Shown: positions 34,095-43,000 of the stretch, piece by piece
How the letters are laid out: every line of letters starts with the position of its first letter
Numbering within the stretch: the first letter of the stretch is position 1
NCBI GenBank assembly: GCA_035946625.1
Contig: DASYZE010000075.1
Span: forward strand, 1-64,000
DNA from: DASYXZ01 sp035946625
GTDB lineage: Bacteria; Acidobacteriota; Terriglobia; UBA7540
Reading direction: 5' to 3'
Length of the DNA: 64,000 nucleotides
Made by a program: the position numbers and the translations under genes
Notes under the pieces: model-generated
What the model was told of the DNA's origin: nothing
The model's database searches: none
The model's input: the letters and a program-made list of their open reading frames with translations, nothing else

Positions 34095-35435
34095 TTACTT
34101 CTCCACGGCAACCGCCTGGCTGGTCATTTCCGACGACGGCTCGCCGCTCAATAATCCCTGGGCGACAATCAGTTGGCGCGCTTCCGAGCGCATGAAGCGC
34201 CAGCGCGAGCCGAAGACCAGCGACCCGGCGAGACAAGTAAAACCGCCCAGCGCCACCGTGATGGGCGCTCCAATGTGGTTGGCGATCGCGCCCGCGATCA
34301 GGGCGCCGAAAGGGGCCAGGCCCATGAACATCATGGAGTAGACCGCCATCACGCGCCCGCGCAGCTCGTCCGGAACCATGGTTTGGATCAGCGTGTTGGA
34401 GGAAGACATCTGCAGCATCATGGAGAACCCCACCGGAACCAGCAACACCACCGAGAGCGGGTAAGAGCGCGACGACGCGAAGAGAATCATGCTGGCGCCA
34501 AAGCCGAAGGTGGCGAAAGTAATCCATTGCCCCAGTCCGTGAACCTCGCGTTTGGCGGCCAGCATCAATGTGCCGGCCAGCGCGCCCACGCCGGAAGCGC
34601 CCATCAGGATGCCCAGTCCGCGCGCGCCGCCATGCAGAATTTTGTCAGCGAAGATGGGCATCAGAACAGCATAGGGCATCCCGGTGACGCTGACCAAGCC
34701 AAGCAGAAGCAGCAGAGCGCGGATGGGAGCGGTCTTCGCCACCCAACGGAATCCTTCCGCGATGCGAACCAGGCCGGAGGTCGAATCGCGCCGGTCTTGG
34801 CGCCTCGGAACGATCATCAGCAAAAGGCCGATAATCACCGCGATATAACTGACGGCGTTTCCAAAGAAACACCAGCCCTCCCCCACCGCCGCCACCGTGA
34901 TGCCGGCAATCGCCGGGCCGAGAACGCGCGCCCCGTTCACCATGGAGGAGTTGAGCGCGATGGCGTTAATCAAGTCATTGGACGCCACCATATCAACGAT
35001 AAAGGCTTGCCGCGCCGGAATGTCAAACGCGTTAACCACGCCCAACAGGGAGGCCAAAACCATGATCTCCCATACGCGAATATGTCCGAGCAGGGTAAGC
35101 GCCGAAAGAATGAACGCCAGCACCATGGAAGACGATTGGGTGGCAATCACAATGCGATGGCGGCTGTACCGGTCGGCCACCACGCCCCCGATAGGCGCCA
35201 TGAGGAAAACCGGGATCTGCCCCGCGAAGCCAACTAGGCCCAGCAAAAGAGACGAACCGGTGAGCCGGTAGACCAGCCACGATTGCGCCACCGACTGCAT
35301 CCAGGTGCCGACCAGAGATATGATCTGGCCGCTAAAAAACAGCCGGTAGTTGCGGTGGCGCAGGGCGCGAAACATCACTGGAAGCCGTGAAGGGGGCGAA
35401 GTGGGTTCCTGACCATTTGAGGAGGGATTGGCCAC
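34095..35435 (-). CDS. MFS exporter (EntS/enterobactin-exporter type)
   Basis: A 446-residue transporter with 12 predicted helices. The N-terminal block FRALRHRNYRLFFSGQIISLVGTW (residues about 22-45) is the hallmark of the EntS-like branch of the major facilitator superfamily, and the motif A analogue DRYSRHRIVIATQ follows helix 2. The GTG at 35435 is the likely start. Members export siderophores, drugs or other small molecules; no biosynthetic neighbour identifies the substrate. It stands alone, divergent from the DinB gene. Confidence 0.88.
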   Translation of the reverse strand: MANPSSNGQEPTSPPSRLPVMFRALRHRNYRLFFSGQIISLVGTWMQSVAQSWLVYRLTGSSLLLGLVGFAGQIPVFLMAPIGGVVADRYSRHRIVIATQSSSMVLAFILSALTLLGHIRVWEIMVLASLLGVVNAFDIPARQAFIVDMVASNDLINAIALNSSMVNGARVLGPAIAGITVAAVGEGWCFFGNAVSYIAVIIGLLLMIVPRRQDRRDSTSGLVRIAEGFRWVAKTAPIRALLLLLGLVSVTGMPYAVLMPIFADKILHGGARGLGILMGASGVGALAGTLMLAAKREVHGLGQWITFATFGFGASMILFASSRSYPLSVVLLVPVGFSMMLQMSSSNTLIQTMVPDELRGRVMAVYSMMFMGLAPFGALIAGAIANHIGAPITVALGGFTCLAGSLVFGSRWRFMRSEARQLIVAQGLLSGEPSSEMTSQAVAVEK

Positions 35436-35677
35436 AGTGGGATTCTACCTCAGGCTGCTATGGAGAACCGAAAAGACCACAACCATTCTGCCTCTACTCC
35501 CACGGGTGGATTGACATAGAATCATCACCCAGCCGCCACCAGGCCCGGAAAGGAACGGCTAAATGTGAGGCGAACAAAAAGCGAACATTCTCCTTGACAC
35601 GCGCTCGCGGCGCGTGGTCCAATATCCACCTCGTTGGAGTTCGAAGTGGTGCAAATTATAATAACGGAGGGTCGTTT

Positions 35678-36172
35678 ATGACGTTGAGTGAAATGCTGTT
35701 GCCCGAGTTCGATCAGGAGGTCATCCATACGCGGAAGACTCTGGAGCGGGTGCCTGAAGACAAATTCGGATGGAAGCCGCATGAGAAATCGATGACCATG
35801 TTGCGTCTGGCAACTCTGGTGGCCGACCTCCCCGGATGGGCTACCAGCACGATCGAAAAAGATTTCCTGGATATTACCCAATATGCTTACTCAAAAGTCT
35901 CCTCGCGGCAGGATCTGTTGGACATCCTGGACAAAAACGCCCGGGCAGGGCGCGCCGCCATCGCGGGGGCAACTGATGCTCACCTGAAGAAGCCGTGGTC
36001 GCTGATGGTGGGAGACAAAACGATCTTCACTGATTCCCGGATCAACGTTCTGCGCAGCTCGGTGATGAACCATTTGGTTCACCACCGCGCGCAACTGGGA
36101 GTGTTCCTGCGGCTCAACAACATCCCTGTGCCTGCCATCTACGGTCCGTCGGCGGATGAGGGAGGCATGTAA
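35678..36172 (+). CDS. DinB-family protein
   Basis: A 164-residue four-helix metal-binding protein. The ATG at 35678 follows CGGAGGGTCGTTT; the open frame further upstream is unrelated. Candidate metal ligands are His in EVIHTRKTL near 17 and the pair in NHLVHHRAQLGVFLR near 135-139, the usual DinB positions. The family includes thiol-dependent S-transferases and stress-induced proteins; the exact reaction is unknown. Another DinB gene occurs at 38780-39274. Confidence 0.85.
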   Translation: MTLSEMLLPEFDQEVIHTRKTLERVPEDKFGWKPHEKSMTMLRLATLVADLPGWATSTIEKDFLDITQYAYSKVSSRQDLLDILDKNARAGRAAIAGATDAHLKKPWSLMVGDKTIFTDSRINVLRSSVMNHLVHHRAQLGVFLRLNNIPVPAIYGPSADEGGM

Positions 36173-36324
36173 TGTCTTCGGAGATACATTCTGTCTGACG
36201 ATAAGAGTCGACTCCTGAACACCAACGTCAGGGTAGCCTCACAGGCGAAGGACAGTTCGCGGCTCGAAGTGCCAGTCATGCCCAGGCGGCCAGCCCTTCC
36301 CCGGCAGCGGCATGAAAGCAGGGT

Positions 36325-36762
36325 TTACTTTTGGGCGACGGCTGTGCTGTGGGCTGGTTTGGATGTCCCTGCTTCGGTCCGCTGAGTGACCGAGACAACT
36401 ATATACTCGCGTTCGTGGTTGTCCAATTCCGGAACGAGCATGTGCATTCGGTCCTTCTGGATGCGGAACTCGGCTTCCTGTCCAATCGGCAAGAGGGCGG
36501 GGTGCTTTTCTTCCTTGGGCCGAATTTTGTAATCCATGTGGTCCGCCCGTAATAAATATTCCTGGCAAAGCATTTGGCGGGATTTTGTATGTTGAGTGTC
36601 GTCGACTCCCAGTATCGCCCCAACCCCCTCGGCACCCTTTGCATCAACGCCGCAATCCACCGATTTCATTTCCACCAGCGTACCTTTTTCATAAAATCGA
36701 GGGCCTTTCGCCTGGGCCATGCAGGCTGCGACCAGAATGGCAACGCACAGGTTTAGTTTCAT
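36325..36762 (-). CDS. Small exported protein of unknown function
   Basis: A 145-residue protein with the ATG at 36762, eight bases after AAGGAG, and a signal peptide (LNLCVAILVAACMAQA). The mature part contains a Lys/Glu-rich segment YKIRPKEEKHPALLPIGQEAEF, written here as residues about 78-99, and ends in a beta-rich stretch EREYIVVSVTQR. Similar small secreted proteins are frequent in Acidobacteriota, but no function is known to me. Confidence 0.75.
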   Translation of the reverse strand: MKLNLCVAILVAACMAQAKGPRFYEKGTLVEMKSVDCGVDAKGAEGVGAILGVDDTQHTKSRQMLCQEYLLRADHMDYKIRPKEEKHPALLPIGQEAEFRIQKDRMHMLVPELDNHEREYIVVSVTQRTEAGTSKPAHSTAVAQK

Positions 36763-37027
36763 GAAAGTGCTCCTTGTTTTTGACATTCGAGGCTCAAAGG
36801 AAAGACCAAGTGCACGCTAACAGCCAAACATTCAAATTGCAGGAAGCATGTTTAGTTTCAGCAAGATGTAGGAATTTCATTTTGGATGATCCATGTTGCG
36901 GAGTTGGAAGCTTTTACGTAGCTGCATTTCATTTCGCTCGAATTAACAGCAACTAACTTCAGCCTTAAGTCATCCCATGAAGGACCGCGTAACTGGCTTG
37001 TTTACTTTGCAAGTCGGAGTACCCGTG

Positions 37028-38362
37028 ATGCGTACAAAACGGCTGAATATCAGTTCCACCAACCCCTGGCTGGGGAGCTTGGGAATTTTCGTTTGCTTAT
37101 TTGCAGGATGCGGAAGCAGCAATCCTTCTCCCACTCCGGCTATGGTCACGCAAAAAATCAGGCACGTGGTTGTGATCTTCCAGGAGAATCGCACCCCGGA
37201 CAATCTCTTTCATGGCTTGCCTAACGCGGATATCGCGGACAGTGGATTGAATTCTACCGGCGCCACCATCACGCTTACCCCTGAATCCTTGGTCACCAAT
37301 TACGACCTGGACCATTCGCATACCGCTTTTTTGAACATGTACGATAGTGGGAAAATGGACGGAGCGGACAAAGTGGCCGTGGCATGCCCGGCCAACGCCT
37401 CCGGCTGTCCCCCCGCCAACGCCCAGTTTAAGTACGTTGATCCATCCGAGACGCAGCCTTACTTCCAATTGGCCGAAAAGTACACTTTCGCCGACCGAAT
37501 GTTTCAGACCAATCAAGGGCCCAGCTTTCCGGCCCACCAGTTCATTATTGCGGGAACCTCTGCGCCCTCGGCGAGCAGCAATTTGTTCGCGGCGGAAAAC
37601 ACCGTGGGGGGGACCGGGTGCACGGCTCCTCTTACTGCGTTTGTGCGCTTGATCGGTCCTTTAGGCAGTGAGCAATTCAAGGCGTACCCTTGTTTCGATC
37701 ATCCCACCCTGATGGATGAGTTGGACGCTCAAGGGATCGATTGGCGGTATTACGCTCCGTCCGCTCCTCTTTACGCCATCTGGAATGCCCCCGAAGCCAT
37801 TCAACATCTTCGGTCCGGAGCGGATTGGGCGAAGGTCATACTGGATACGAAACAGGTGTTATTGGATATCGCCAACAATCAATTGAGCCCGGTAACCTGG
37901 GTGATGCCTTCCGGCCAGGCCTCCGACCACGCGGGGATCACCGATGGTTCCGGACCGGCCTGGGTGGCATCGATTGTGAATGGCATCGGCAGCAGTCCCT
38001 ATTGGTCGGACACCGTCATCTTCATCACCTGGGACGATTGGGGAGGATGGTACGACCACGTGGCGCCCCGAATTTATAGTTCCTATGAATACGGGTTTCG
38101 CGTCCCGCTCATCGTGGTTTCCCCTTATGCCAAGGCGGCTTACGTTTCGCATGTCACGCACGATTTCGGAAGCATTCTGAAGTTCATCGAGGAGGTCTAC
38201 GACCTGCCTTCGCTGGGTTACGCCGATGCGCGTGCCGACGACCTTTCCGATTGTTTTGACTTCACTCAAACGCCCACTCCCTTTGTCGTCATTCCGGCCC
38301 AGTTCCAGCAGGCGTACTTCCTGAATGATAAACGCATCCCCTTGCCGCCCGACGACGATTAA
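37028..38362 (+). CDS. Lipoprotein phosphoesterase (phospholipase C / acid phosphatase-like)
   Basis: A 444-residue member of the phosphoesterase family related to bacterial phospholipase C and AcpA, within the alkaline-phosphatase superfamily. The ATG at 37028 has CGGAG nine bases upstream. A lipobox LFAGC near residue 35 predicts lipid anchoring. The catalytic start is HVVVIFQENRTPDNLF (Glu-Asn metal site), with the later SFPAHQFIIAG and the metal motif ITWDDWGGWYDHVAP and a final HDFGSILKFIE. It should cleave phosphate esters or phospholipids outside the inner membrane. An in-frame ATG at 36977 is a less likely start. Confidence 0.88.
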   Translation: MRTKRLNISSTNPWLGSLGIFVCLFAGCGSSNPSPTPAMVTQKIRHVVVIFQENRTPDNLFHGLPNADIADSGLNSTGATITLTPESLVTNYDLDHSHTAFLNMYDSGKMDGADKVAVACPANASGCPPANAQFKYVDPSETQPYFQLAEKYTFADRMFQTNQGPSFPAHQFIIAGTSAPSASSNLFAAENTVGGTGCTAPLTAFVRLIGPLGSEQFKAYPCFDHPTLMDELDAQGIDWRYYAPSAPLYAIWNAPEAIQHLRSGADWAKVILDTKQVLLDIANNQLSPVTWVMPSGQASDHAGITDGSGPAWVASIVNGIGSSPYWSDTVIFITWDDWGGWYDHVAPRIYSSYEYGFRVPLIVVSPYAKAAYVSHVTHDFGSILKFIEEVYDLPSLGYADARADDLSDCFDFTQTPTPFVVIPAQFQQAYFLNDKRIPLPPDDD

Positions 38363-38423
38363 GGCGGCGAACATATTTCACAACCTCTCCGCAATCACGG
38401 TATGATGACCCGGCAGATTGGAA

Positions 38424-38774
38424 ATGGCAGACGAAAAACACAAAGTAACGGTCGCGGAAGCGTTGGCCCAGTTACCTGGACCGAAGGGTGAGCGTTTTGC
38501 CGGTGCTCTCCAACACTGCAGTCTGGCGGTGGAGATTTACGCGCCGCGCGGCACTGACCCGCAATCGCCCCACACCCGCGACGAAGCTTACGTGGTGGTG
38601 CAGGGGAGCGGGGAATTCATCAACGGTTCAAAGCGCGAAAGCTTTGGCCCCGGTGACTTCCTCTTCGTTCCCGCCGGAGTCGAGCATCGTTTCCTCAATT
38701 TTTCCGACGACCTGGTGGTGTGGGTGATTTTTTTCGGGCCGGAAGGCGGGGAGGCAAACCAGTCCAAGGGATAA
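38424..38774 (+). CDS. Cupin-domain protein
   Basis: A 116-residue single-domain cupin. Motif 1 (HTRDEAYVVVQGSGEF) and motif 2 (GDFLFVPAGVEHRF) carry the typical metal-binding His and Glu residues. The ATG at 38424 is chosen over an in-frame TTG two codons earlier. It ends five bases before the DinB gene, so the two form a small operon. Function may be a small dioxygenase, isomerase or ligand-binding protein; not determinable. Confidence 0.85.
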   Translation: MADEKHKVTVAEALAQLPGPKGERFAGALQHCSLAVEIYAPRGTDPQSPHTRDEAYVVVQGSGEFINGSKRESFGPGDFLFVPAGVEHRFLNFSDDLVVWVIFFGPEGGEANQSKG

Positions 38775-38779
38775 AAACA

Positions 38780-39274
38780 ATGATGGACTTGCAATCGATT
38801 CACGCCCTCTACGATTACAACCGCTGGGCCAACTCCCGGGTTCTGGACGCGGTTTCCAAGCTCAACCCCGAACAATTCACGCGCGATCTGGAGAACAGTT
38901 TTCGGTCGGTTCGAGAGACACTGGTCCACATTCTCGCCGCCGAATGGATCTGGCTGGAGCGATGGAATGGGACTTCTCCCAAGGGCATGTTGGGCGCGGC
39001 GGAATTATCCGATGTGGAGACCATCCGCCAGCGCTGGGACAAGGTGGAGAGCGATCGCAGGGAATTCATTCGCAAGCTCACCCCGGAACGCCTGGAAGCG
39101 GTGGTCAATTACGCCAACGTTCGCGGCCAGGCCTTTGCCTACCCGCTGTGGCAAATGCTGGTCCATGTGGTGAACCATTCCACCTATCACCGCGGACAAT
39201 TGACCACGCTGCTAAGACAAGTGGGCGCCAAACCGGTGGGCACCGATCTGCTCGCCTTTTACGATTCCAAGTAG
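38780..39274 (+). CDS. DinB-family protein, downstream of the cupin
   Basis: A 164-residue DinB protein with an ATG at 38780 (AAGGGAT upstream). It has the characteristic YNRWANSRVLDAV start, one His in ETLVHILAAEWIW and the C-terminal HVVNHSTYHRGQLTTLLRQ, the three-His metal site of the family. Cotranscription with the cupin is likely from the five-base gap. Thiol-dependent or detoxifying activity is known for some relatives. Confidence 0.88.
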   Translation: MMDLQSIHALYDYNRWANSRVLDAVSKLNPEQFTRDLENSFRSVRETLVHILAAEWIWLERWNGTSPKGMLGAAELSDVETIRQRWDKVESDRREFIRKLTPERLEAVVNYANVRGQAFAYPLWQMLVHVVNHSTYHRGQLTTLLRQVGAKPVGTDLLAFYDSK

Positions 39275-39472
39275 CCCGCTATTTTCGGGGCGCCGCGGGC
39301 GGCAACGGAATCTTGGCGCCGGAAATCATCTTCCGACGCAGGTTCAAATAGCCTTTTAGGGGTGGGGCAAAAAGGGGCAAAAAACGGCGGAATAAACTTT
39401 TCGACCAAAACAAACGCAGTGCAAGCTAACTGAATTCATACACTTACAGCACAGTGTGACCCGTGTGACTCC

Positions 39473-39488
39473 TGTGACCCGTGTTACA
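39473..39488. promoter_or_regulatory. CRP-like sequence in a convergent gap (weak)
   Basis: TGTGA-N6-TTACA, preceded 18 bases upstream by a related TGTGACCCGTGT copy. It lies between two gene 3' ends, so a regulatory role is doubtful unless an unrecognised RNA starts here. The rest of the 39275-40010 gap holds dispersed repeats and no gene. Confidence 0.25.
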
Positions 39489-39672
39489 TATTTCGGGGCG
39501 GCCGGATCTAGTTACTAGTAATATATTTGTATATATATTATTTATTTAACCCCGCGCCCTCCTCGGTTCCAGCGATGGGCCGCCCCCGGTTGGGGCGGCT
39601 GGTTATCGCTGGCCAAGCTCAACGGCGGTTGGGTAGTGGTGTCATTTGGAATCGTATCCCATGAGAGCATCC

Positions 39673-39760
39673 GTCAGTCCCGCGAAAGCGGGAATCCAGT
39701 TCCGTTGGCGACGTCTTCCCAATGGCTTGCGAAGTGGATTCCCGCTTTCGCGGGAATGAC
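39673..39760. repeat. Inverted pair of ATTCCCGCGAAAGCGGGAAT-type repeats, copy A
   Basis: Two 26-base copies in opposite orientation (39673-39698 and 39735-39760), each itself a palindrome around GCGAAAGC. The same pair with similar spacing appears at 62940-63023. The left copy has one change (GTCAGTCCC for GTCATTCCC). This is a dispersed non-coding repeat. Confidence 0.7.
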
Positions 39761-39981
39761 TGGACTGGGGAGCAGCAGCGTTTTGCAAATGACACCACTA
39801 CCGGCCGCTGGGGCGACCCGGTCAAAAGCAAATCATTGTTCGGGCGCGAGTGCGGCGGAAGGGCAGCGTCAAGTTGGATTGACGATTGACCACTCGGCAC
39901 AGGGCAGGCTCGAGGCCGGGCGGAAACAAGCCTTGCTCAAGGCTGGAAGAAAACAGGACAGATCAAAGCGTGAAGGAAAGA

Positions 39982-40002
39982 GGGCAGGCACGAGGCCTGC
40001 CC
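39982..40002 (-). terminator. Hairpin after the second giant surface gene
   Basis: Perfect 8-bp stem GGGCAGGC/GCCTGCCC with a 5-base loop, 8 bases beyond the stop codon, followed on the minus strand by TCTTTCC. It may double as a REP-type repeat. Confidence 0.55.
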
Positions 40003-40010
40003 CTACCCGA

Positions 40011-43000
40011 TCAGTTTACGGTGAGAGTCAAATTGGTGGTGCGGATCAGAGTGGCCGACCCGGACGTTGCGGTTGCGGTCACGCTCAGCGTGTAGGTGCC
40101 CGAGGGCGTGCCGGGATTGCCGACGGGAGGCACCGGGCTGCTTCCTCCACCGCAAGCGGGCATGGAGAGTGCGGCCAGCATCACGACCAACAAAACTGCG
40201 GAGGCAAGCGCCACGTGCAGGGGCAAAAATCCCTGGGCTGGTAATTGTTTTCGTTGGCGCCACGCCGCGCCCAGCATTCCAAGCATTCCCAGCACCAGGA
40301 CCAGCGCCAGGCAAGCCATCACGAATCGCACGCGCTCCGGCGTCCACACGGAAAAGAGCGTCGGGGGTACGCGCAGCGCCGGCCGTCGATTGAAGCTCTC
40401 GGGCCCGACCATCGACCGCGCCGTGGTGGTGACGGTTATGGTAGCGTTCGCCGAAGTCGTGCCATTGAGCGAGAGACTCGCCGGGTTCACCGTGCAGCTT
40501 GAAAGCGAGGCCGGATCGGCGCACGCGAGCGCCACCGTTCCGCTAAAGCCCGGCGTGCCGCTGAACGAAAGCGTGTAGCTGGCCGAGCCGCCCGCCGTGA
40601 CCGTGGCGGAGGTCGAAGATCCCGATGCGGCCACGGCGGTAAAGTCCGCGCCGGTGCCGGAGAGCGCCGCCGTTTGGGAGCCGCCGGAGGCGTTGTCGGT
40701 GATGGTCAGCGTGCCCCCGCGAGCGCCCGCGGCGGTGGGCGTGAAAGTAATGCTGATCGTGCAACTCGAGCTCGCCGCCACGCTCGCGCCGCAAGTGTTG
40801 GTCTCGGCAAAATCGCCGCTGGCTGCGATGCCCGCTACCGCAAGCACCGCATTGCCGGTGTTGGTCAGAGTGATCGCCTGCGCCGCGCTCGAACTGGCAT
40901 CCAACTGAGCCGCAAACGTGAGGCTCGCGGGCGATAAGCTCACCGCCGACCCCATCCCCGTGCCACCGAGCGCCACGGTTTGCGGGCTCCCGGCCGCGTT
41001 GTCCGTGATGGTGAGGGTTCCCGCCTCCGTCCCAATCGTCGTGGGCGTAAACGTCACGCTAATGGTGCAGCTTGCTCCGCCCGCCAGCGAAGTTCCGCAG
41101 GTGTTGGTTTGCGAGAAGTCGGCCGCGTTGGCGCCGCTGATTGCCATACTCGACGGGAAGCCGAGCGGGGCACTTCCTGTGTTCTTTAAGGTGATAGATT
41201 GCGGCGCGCTCGCGCTGGCCAGCGCTTGATTTCCGAAACTCAGACTAGTGCCTGAAAGCGTAACGGCAGGAATCTGGAGCATAACGGAGACGGTATTTGA
41301 ACCGCCGTTGGCGACGGCGAGGTCGAGCGTACCATCTCCGTTGAAGTCGCTTGCCACAATTGAAACTGGCGCTACTCCAACAACAAAGTCTTGATTGGTT
41401 TGGAAAGTGCCGTCGCCATTGCCGAGGAGAATCGAGACGGTGTTACTGCCTGCATCAGCGGTCGCCAGGTCCAGCTTGCCGTCGCCGTTGAAATCTCCGA
41501 TGGTAACCGAGACCGGGCTGACGCCCGTGGCATAGTCCACGTGCGCTTGAAATGTTCCGTCACCGTTGCCAAGCAGAATGGAGACGGAGTCGGCCCTGGC
41601 GTCGTTGTTGGCTACGGCTAGGTCCAATTTCCCATCCCCGTTAAAGTCGGCCAATGCCATGGAATACGGGGATCCGCCAGTCGCGTACTGAACCTGGCTC
41701 TGAAACGTCCCATCGCCGTTTCCCAAAAATATAGAAACGCTGCTGGAATTAAACCAATCCGCGGTAGCAAGGTCGAGCTTGCCATCACCATTGAAGTCAG
41801 CTACAACGATCGAGCTTGGCGGCTGCGAGTACTGAGTTCCGACATGATAGGTGGCGCCAGCTTGAAACGTTCCATCGCCATTCCCAAGATAGATGTCAAC
41901 TTCACCTCCCGAAGCCCCGAAAATCCCAACCGCAAGGTCCAATTTGCCATCGCGGTTGAAGTCCCCCGTCGCAACAGAAGAGGGGATAGGTACCTGTCCC
42001 GTGGAGAATGGAAGAGGCGATTGGAAAGTGCCGTCTCCATTACCCAAGAAGATTGATAACCCTCTATCAAGGCAGTCGCCACTTGGGGGACAACCGCTGT
42101 TCGTGACAGCAAGGTCCAGTTTGCCATCGTGGTTAAAATCGCCAGTGACAGCAACTAAGGGAAGGAAGCCTGATGCATAGACCGCCTGAGTTTGGAAAGT
42201 GCCGTCGCCTTTCCCTAATAGAACGGACAATGTTCCATCATAGTAGTTGGGCATGGCAAGGTCCATATGATCGTCGCCATTGAAATCGCCCATGGCCATT
42301 CCTCTAGGACTCTGGCCCACCGTAAAATCAGTCTTGCTAAATGCGAGACTGGGATTTGGGGTGATTACATCAAAACCTGCCGGAAACGTGGATGGGCCTC
42401 CTCCGGGGGGCGGATTCACCGCCGTGACCACTCGCGTGCCCACAGTCGCGATGTCCGATGCCAGAATCGCTGCCGTAATTTGAGTACTGCTCACAAAAGT
42501 GGTGGTTCTTGGACTGCCGTTCCAGTTCACGATCGTGGCAGGAAAGAAGCCGGTTCCGGTGACGGTCATCGTGAATGCGGCTCCTCCGGCTACAGCTTCA
42601 GGCGGCGTTAACTGATAGACTTGGGGTACTGGATAGACGATCCCAGACCCCGTGAGCATCACCGTTTGAGGGCTGCCAATCGAGTTGTCTGTTAGGGTGA
42701 GGGCCCCGACGGTCGTTCCAGTTGTTGTTGGATTAAAGGTCACACTGACGGTACAACTGCCGCCAACAGACACCGGACCGGTGCAACTGTTGGTTTGAGC
42801 AAATTCGCCGCTGATTGAAATGCTCGATAGTGTAAGTGCGATATCACCCGTATTACCGATCGTGATTATCTGGGGCGGGCTGGTCGTCCCTTGGAGCTGG
42901 TTTCCGAAACTCAGGCTGGTAGCAGATAGGGTGGTCACCGGGGCAACTCCAGTGCCCACAAGTGAAATCAGATTAGGGCTGCCCGACGCATTGCTCGCGA

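Noticed and set aside
34173..35237. A 354-codon plus-strand frame
   Set aside because: Antisense shadow of the MFS exporter with typical His/Arg/Gln-rich composition.
39473..39488. Functional CRP operator
   Set aside because: The motif lies between converging 3' ends with no gene to control, so chance or repeat origin is more likely.
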